Source: an uncultured Dorea sp. (GTDB lineage Bacteria; Bacillota; Clostridia; Lachnospirales; Lachnospiraceae). Taken from it: a DNA stretch of 27,467 bases. Position numbers and translations under genes: made by a program. Each line of letters starts with the position of its first letter. The stretch's first letter is position 1. Of this stretch, positions 24,227 through 27,467 are shown one piece after another. The DNA is taken from assembly GCA_910579335.1 (NCBI GenBank), contig CAJTUQ010000004.1:1-27467 (forward strand), in the 5' to 3' direction. A model generated the notes under the pieces. The model worked only from the letters and a program-made list of their open reading frames with translations. It was not told the DNA's origin and searched no databases.

Positions 24227-24970
24227 ATGAAAATATATGCAATGACCGACGTGGGAAGAAGAAGGGAAGTTAATCAGGACTTCGTATATGTGACGGATAA
24301 ACCCATAGGACCGTTTCCGAATCTCCTTGTAGTCGCCGACGGGATGGGCGGACACAAGGCAGGTGATTTTGCGTCCAAATATACAGTTGAAGTATTGTGC
24401 AGGGAGCTTGAGAGGACGGCGTTAGATAAGCCGGCGGATATCCTTCTGCATGTTGTGGGCATTGCGAACCATGAGCTGATAAAAGCTGCAAATACAGACA
24501 TTAAGCTGGAAGGGATGGGTACAACGCTTGTTGCTGCGACCGTGATTGGCAATACGCTGTATTTTTCAAATGTAGGCGACAGCCGTCTGTATCTGATTAA
24601 TGATAAGATACGCCAGATTTCGAAAGACCATTCTCTTGTAGAGGAGATGGTGAGGCTTGGAGGGATTAAGGCAGAAGAAGCAAAGAACCATCCGGATAAA
24701 AATATCATAACGAGAGCGATGGGAGTAAAAGAGGGAGTGGAGGCCGATATTTACGAGTATCGTCTAAAGAAGGGCGATATCATTCTGATGTGTACGGACG
24801 GACTGAGTAATATGGTCGAAGATGAGGATATGTTTGATATTGTCAAAGGTTCCAGAGATATTGTGGAAGCTGTGCTGACATTGATAGAGAAAGCAAACAG
24901 TAATGGCGGGAGAGATAACATAGGGGTTGTTATGGCAGAGCCACTGGTCGATGAGGTGAATGTATGGTAA
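24227..24970 (+). CDS. stp: PP2C-family serine/threonine phosphatase (Stp/PrpC)
   Basis: A 247-residue cytoplasmic metal-dependent phosphatase that reverses PrkC phosphorylation. The PP2C motifs are in order: DVGRRREVNQD (metal Asp18), VVADGMGGHKAG (Asp38), GDSRLY, a middle segment with DHSLVEEM, CTDGLSN and GGRDNIGVV with the last metal Asp. AGAAGGAG precedes the ATG. The last 7 bases overlap the prkC start, the usual coupled arrangement of this pair. Confidence 0.96.
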   Translation: MKIYAMTDVGRRREVNQDFVYVTDKPIGPFPNLLVVADGMGGHKAGDFASKYTVEVLCRELERTALDKPADILLHVVGIANHELIKAANTDIKLEGMGTTLVAATVIGNTLYFSNVGDSRLYLINDKIRQISKDHSLVEEMVRLGGIKAEEAKNHPDKNIITRAMGVKEGVEADIYEYRLKKGDIILMCTDGLSNMVEDEDMFDIVKGSRDIVEAVLTLIEKANSNGGRDNIGVVMAEPLVDEVNVW

Positions 24971-27093
24971 AGGGTGGAATTATACTTGGAAAACGATATG
25001 AAGTGCTGAGTAAAATCGGCGCGGGCGGCATGGCGGATGTCTATAAAGGGAGGGACACGATGCTTAACCGCTACGTTGCGATTAAGGTTCTGAAAAAAGA
25101 GTATCGGGAAGACGACAATTTTGTGCGGAAATTCCGTTCGGAGGCACGCGCGGCGGCAGGGCTTGTGAATCCGAATATAGTGAATGTTTATGATGCGGGG
25201 GAAGACCGCGGGCTTTACTATATGGTGATGGAGCTGGTAGAGGGGATTACGCTGAAGGAATATATTCGGAGAAAGGGAAGGCTTTCACATAAGGAGATTA
25301 TCAGTATTGCAATACAGATGTGCACCGGTATAGGTACGGCGCATGCGGCGAATATTATTCACCGGGATATTAAGCCGCAAAATATTATTATTTCAAAGGA
25401 CGGTAAGGTAAAGGTTATGGATTTTGGGATAGCAAAGTCCACAACTTCCCATACGGTCAGCTCTAATGCGATGGGTTCCGTGCATTACACATCTCCGGAG
25501 CAGGCAAGAGGGGGCTTTAGTGATGCAAAAAGTGATATTTATTCTATGGGTATCACTCTTTTTGAGATGGCTACAGGGCGCCTGCCGTTTGAGGGGGATT
25601 CTACGGTATCCATAGCAATCAAGCATCTGCAGGAGGAAATCACGCCTCCGTCGGAATACGTTGAAGATATCCCGTACAGCCTGGAGCAGATTATCTTAAA
25701 ATGTACGCAGAAAAACGGTGAGAGACGTTATGCGAATACGGAAGAGCTGATTCGTGACCTTAAGAGGTCGCTTGCGGATCCGGACGGGGATTTTGTAGTG
25801 ATTCCTCCGCTCAGGAATGCGGATACGGTGATTATTACGGATGAGGAGCTGGATGATATCCGGAATAATTACGACGACGATGAATACGACGACAACGAAT
25901 ATGAAGATTATCGGTACGGTGATGACCGTTACGATACGGATTACAGCCGCGGCTATGACGACGACGAATATGATGACTTTGACGACCGGGGACGCAGACG
26001 GAAGGACGATGAGGATGTAAATCCGGGTATGCGCAAGGTGATGAAAGTCCTGACGGCAGTTGTGATAGTAATTATACTTTTTATTATAATCTTTGCCGTG
26101 GGAAAAGCAGGCGGCGTATTTTCATCATTTGGAAAGAATACGCTTTTAGAGGATAAAAAGGATGAAGAAATTGTCGTTCCGGATCTTGTCGGAAAGACGG
26201 AGGAAGAAGCCAAGAACATGCTGAAAAATGAACTTGGAATCAAACAGGTCGGGAGCGAGGAGTCCGACGAGTACGAGGAAGGAAAGATTATCAGGCAGAC
26301 TCCGGAGGAAGGCAAAAAGGTAAAGAAGAATACGACGATTGAGGTCGTCGTAAGCTCCGGTATTGCTGAAAAGACGAAATCCGTTCCGGATGTAAGCGGT
26401 ATGAGCGAAGAGGATGCACAAAAGGAGCTGGAGGATGAAGGCTTCAAAGTCGGTACGTCTGAGTTCGAGTATGACAGCAGCTACAGTGCGGGGAAGGTTA
26501 TCGGGACGTCGCCTGCGGCAGGCTCAAAAGCTGCGGAAGGCGCCGAGATTATTATGAAGGTCAGCAAAGGTTCTGAGATGAAGACTGTGCCGAACGTAGT
26601 TGGCAAGAAAGACGAGACGGCGCAGAAAGAACTTGTGGCGGCAGGACTTGTTATTGATTCGGTCGGCTATGAGTATGATGATAAAGTTGCGAAAGGAAAG
26701 GTGGTTTCCCAGAGCATAAAGGCCGGGAAGAAGGTAGAGCCGGGAACGGGAATTAAAATAGTAGTCAGCAATGGCAAGAAGCCGGATGAGAAGGTAGCTG
26801 TTCCGAATCTCAGCGGAAAGACATACCAGCAGGCGAAGGCATTGCTGGAGAGCTACGGGCTTGTCGCCGTAAACGGAGGAGAGGAAGAGAGCGAGGAGGC
26901 TGTCGGAAAAGTAAGCAGATGGTCCTCGGCCGGAAAGAGCGTGAAAAAGGGGACGAAGATTACGGTGTGGATAAGCGGCGGAATACGCGAACCTGATCCG
27001 ACGCCTGACCCGACGCCTGCACCGACGACACCGGCGCCGGATACGAGCGGGGATGATCAGAAGACGCCTGCGGAAGATGATCCGGTGCAGTAG
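24964..27093 (+). CDS. prkC: PASTA-domain serine/threonine kinase PrkC
   Basis: A 709-residue membrane receptor kinase that senses peptidoglycan fragments and controls growth and wall metabolism. The kinase domain spans 11-270: glycine loop GAGGMADVYKG, Lys41 in VAIKVL, catalytic Asp135 in HRDIKPQN, DFG (153-155), activation-loop threonines 160, 161 and 164, and the SPEQ block. Then comes an acidic tyrosine-rich linker (about 302-342), one transmembrane helix (about 359-380), and four extracellular PASTA repeats (about 402-467, 472-537, 540-605 and 610-675). The tail is rich in Pro, Thr and Asp (676-709). GAGGTG before the ATG lies inside stp. rsgA starts 2 bases after the stop. Confidence 0.96.
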   Translation: MVKGGIILGKRYEVLSKIGAGGMADVYKGRDTMLNRYVAIKVLKKEYREDDNFVRKFRSEARAAAGLVNPNIVNVYDAGEDRGLYYMVMELVEGITLKEYIRRKGRLSHKEIISIAIQMCTGIGTAHAANIIHRDIKPQNIIISKDGKVKVMDFGIAKSTTSHTVSSNAMGSVHYTSPEQARGGFSDAKSDIYSMGITLFEMATGRLPFEGDSTVSIAIKHLQEEITPPSEYVEDIPYSLEQIILKCTQKNGERRYANTEELIRDLKRSLADPDGDFVVIPPLRNADTVIITDEELDDIRNNYDDDEYDDNEYEDYRYGDDRYDTDYSRGYDDDEYDDFDDRGRRRKDDEDVNPGMRKVMKVLTAVVIVIILFIIIFAVGKAGGVFSSFGKNTLLEDKKDEEIVVPDLVGKTEEEAKNMLKNELGIKQVGSEESDEYEEGKIIRQTPEEGKKVKKNTTIEVVVSSGIAEKTKSVPDVSGMSEEDAQKELEDEGFKVGTSEFEYDSSYSAGKVIGTSPAAGSKAAEGAEIIMKVSKGSEMKTVPNVVGKKDETAQKELVAAGLVIDSVGYEYDDKVAKGKVVSQSIKAGKKVEPGTGIKIVVSNGKKPDEKVAVPNLSGKTYQQAKALLESYGLVAVNGGEEESEEAVGKVSRWSSAGKSVKKGTKITVWISGGIREPDPTPDPTPAPTTPAPDTSGDDQKTPAEDDPVQ

Positions 27094-27095
27094 CT

Positions 27096-27467
27096 ATGCA
27101 GGGAAAAATTATAAAAGGAATTGCCGGATTCTACTATGTTCACGTAGTAGAATCCGGTATTTATGAATGTAAAGCAAAGGGCATCTTCCGCAAAGAGAAG
27201 ATAAAACCCTTGGTGGGAGACAATGTCGATATTGAAATTATTGAGGAAGACGACAAGCTTGGGAATATTATAAATATCCTGCCGAGGAAAAATGAATTAG
27301 TCCGTCCGGCGGCAGCCAATATTGACCAGGCGCTGGTTGTATTTTCGATTGTCAGGCCCAGTCCTCATTTTAATCTTTTGGACCGTTTTCTTGTTATGAT
27401 GGAGAGTCGGCGGATTCCGGTCATTTTGTGTTTTAATAAAGAGGATATCGCCAAGGATTCTCAGATG
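27096..27467 (+). CDS. rsgA: Ribosome small subunit-dependent GTPase RsgA, N-terminal part (3' truncated)
   Basis: The frame stays open to the right edge, giving 124 N-terminal residues. The OB-fold domain (starting MQGKIIKGIAGFYYV, with KIKPLVGDNVDI) is followed by the NELVRPAAANIDQ segment and the start of the circularly permuted GTPase with the G4 motif NKED near the edge. RsgA helps mature the 30S subunit. No good Shine-Dalgarno is seen. The ATG lies 2 bases after the prkC stop, so initiation probably depends on coupling to prkC. In B. subtilis the homologue CpgA is a PrkC substrate, which fits the gene order. Confidence 0.93.
   Translation, partial: MQGKIIKGIAGFYYVHVVESGIYECKAKGIFRKEKIKPLVGDNVDIEIIEEDDKLGNIINILPRKNELVRPAAANIDQALVVFSIVRPSPHFNLLDRFLVMMESRRIPVILCFNKEDIAKDSQM
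27124..27157 (+). other. Strong hairpin inside the first codons of rsgA
   Basis: CCGGATTCTACTA (27124-27136) and TAGTAGAATCCGG (27145-27157) are perfect 13-bp complements. With one G-T and one G-C pair the stem grows to 15 bp closed by a TTCA loop. It starts about 28 bases after the ATG. Confidence 0.55.

Noticed and set aside
25867..25989. Repetitive GAC/GAA/TAC-rich DNA as a tandem repeat element
   Set aside because: The repeats are irregular and in frame with prkC, so they are best explained as a low-complexity protein linker.
1..27467. CRISPR array, tRNA, rRNA, phage genes or insertion sequence
   Set aside because: No regular spaced repeats, cloverleaf-like segments, integrase/transposase proteins or target-site duplications were recognised.

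Overview
This window reads as a chromosomal segment of an anaerobic Clostridia member, most likely Lachnospiraceae. That placement is inferred from gene content and order, not from a marker search. It rests on strong AGGAGG ribosome sites throughout, a MurE with the meso-diaminopimelate DNPR motif, a pssA-psd phosphatidylethanolamine pathway, and the run priA-def-fmt ... yugP-rsmB-rlmN-stp-prkC-rsgA typical of Clostridia. I recognise no phage, insertion sequence, CRISPR array, tRNA or rRNA.

Layout. Positions 2-3476 hold the end of a radical SAM protein, a YitT-family membrane protein, a convergent membrane-anchored endonuclease/exonuclease/phosphatase-fold protein and a hexapeptide-repeat acetyltransferase. 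Positions 3504-6247 hold clpB, with a textbook sigma-A promoter inside a half-degenerate CIRCE (HrcA) operator and a terminator behind it. Positions 6447-9955 form a membrane-lipid operon: a lone MprF-type membrane domain, phosphatidylserine synthase, phosphatidylserine decarboxylase and a second YitT protein. It ends at a strong bidirectional terminator shared with convergent pepT. A DUF2148 iron-sulfur protein lies upstream of pepT and divergent from murE.

Positions 12068-17227 carry murE, priA, def and fmt, for cell-wall precursor synthesis, replication restart and formyl-methionine addition and removal. Positions 17349-20933 are a minus-strand accessory cassette (amidohydrolase, sodium:solute symporter, TetR regulator). 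It sits between fmt and the rest of the otherwise usual housekeeping run and is rich in palindromes. From 21106 to the right edge the housekeeping run resumes: YugP-type zinc peptidase, rsmB, rlmN, the PP2C phosphatase stp, the PASTA kinase prkC and the start of rsgA. The last three form a kinase, phosphatase and probable substrate GTPase set.

I find no clearly new multi-gene system. The parts most worth a second look are the lipid synthesis operon with its lone flippase-like domain, the palindrome-rich TetR/symporter/amidohydrolase cassette, the clpB operator/promoter overlap, two tandem hairpins ahead of the lipid operon, and a strong hairpin inside the first codons of rsgA.
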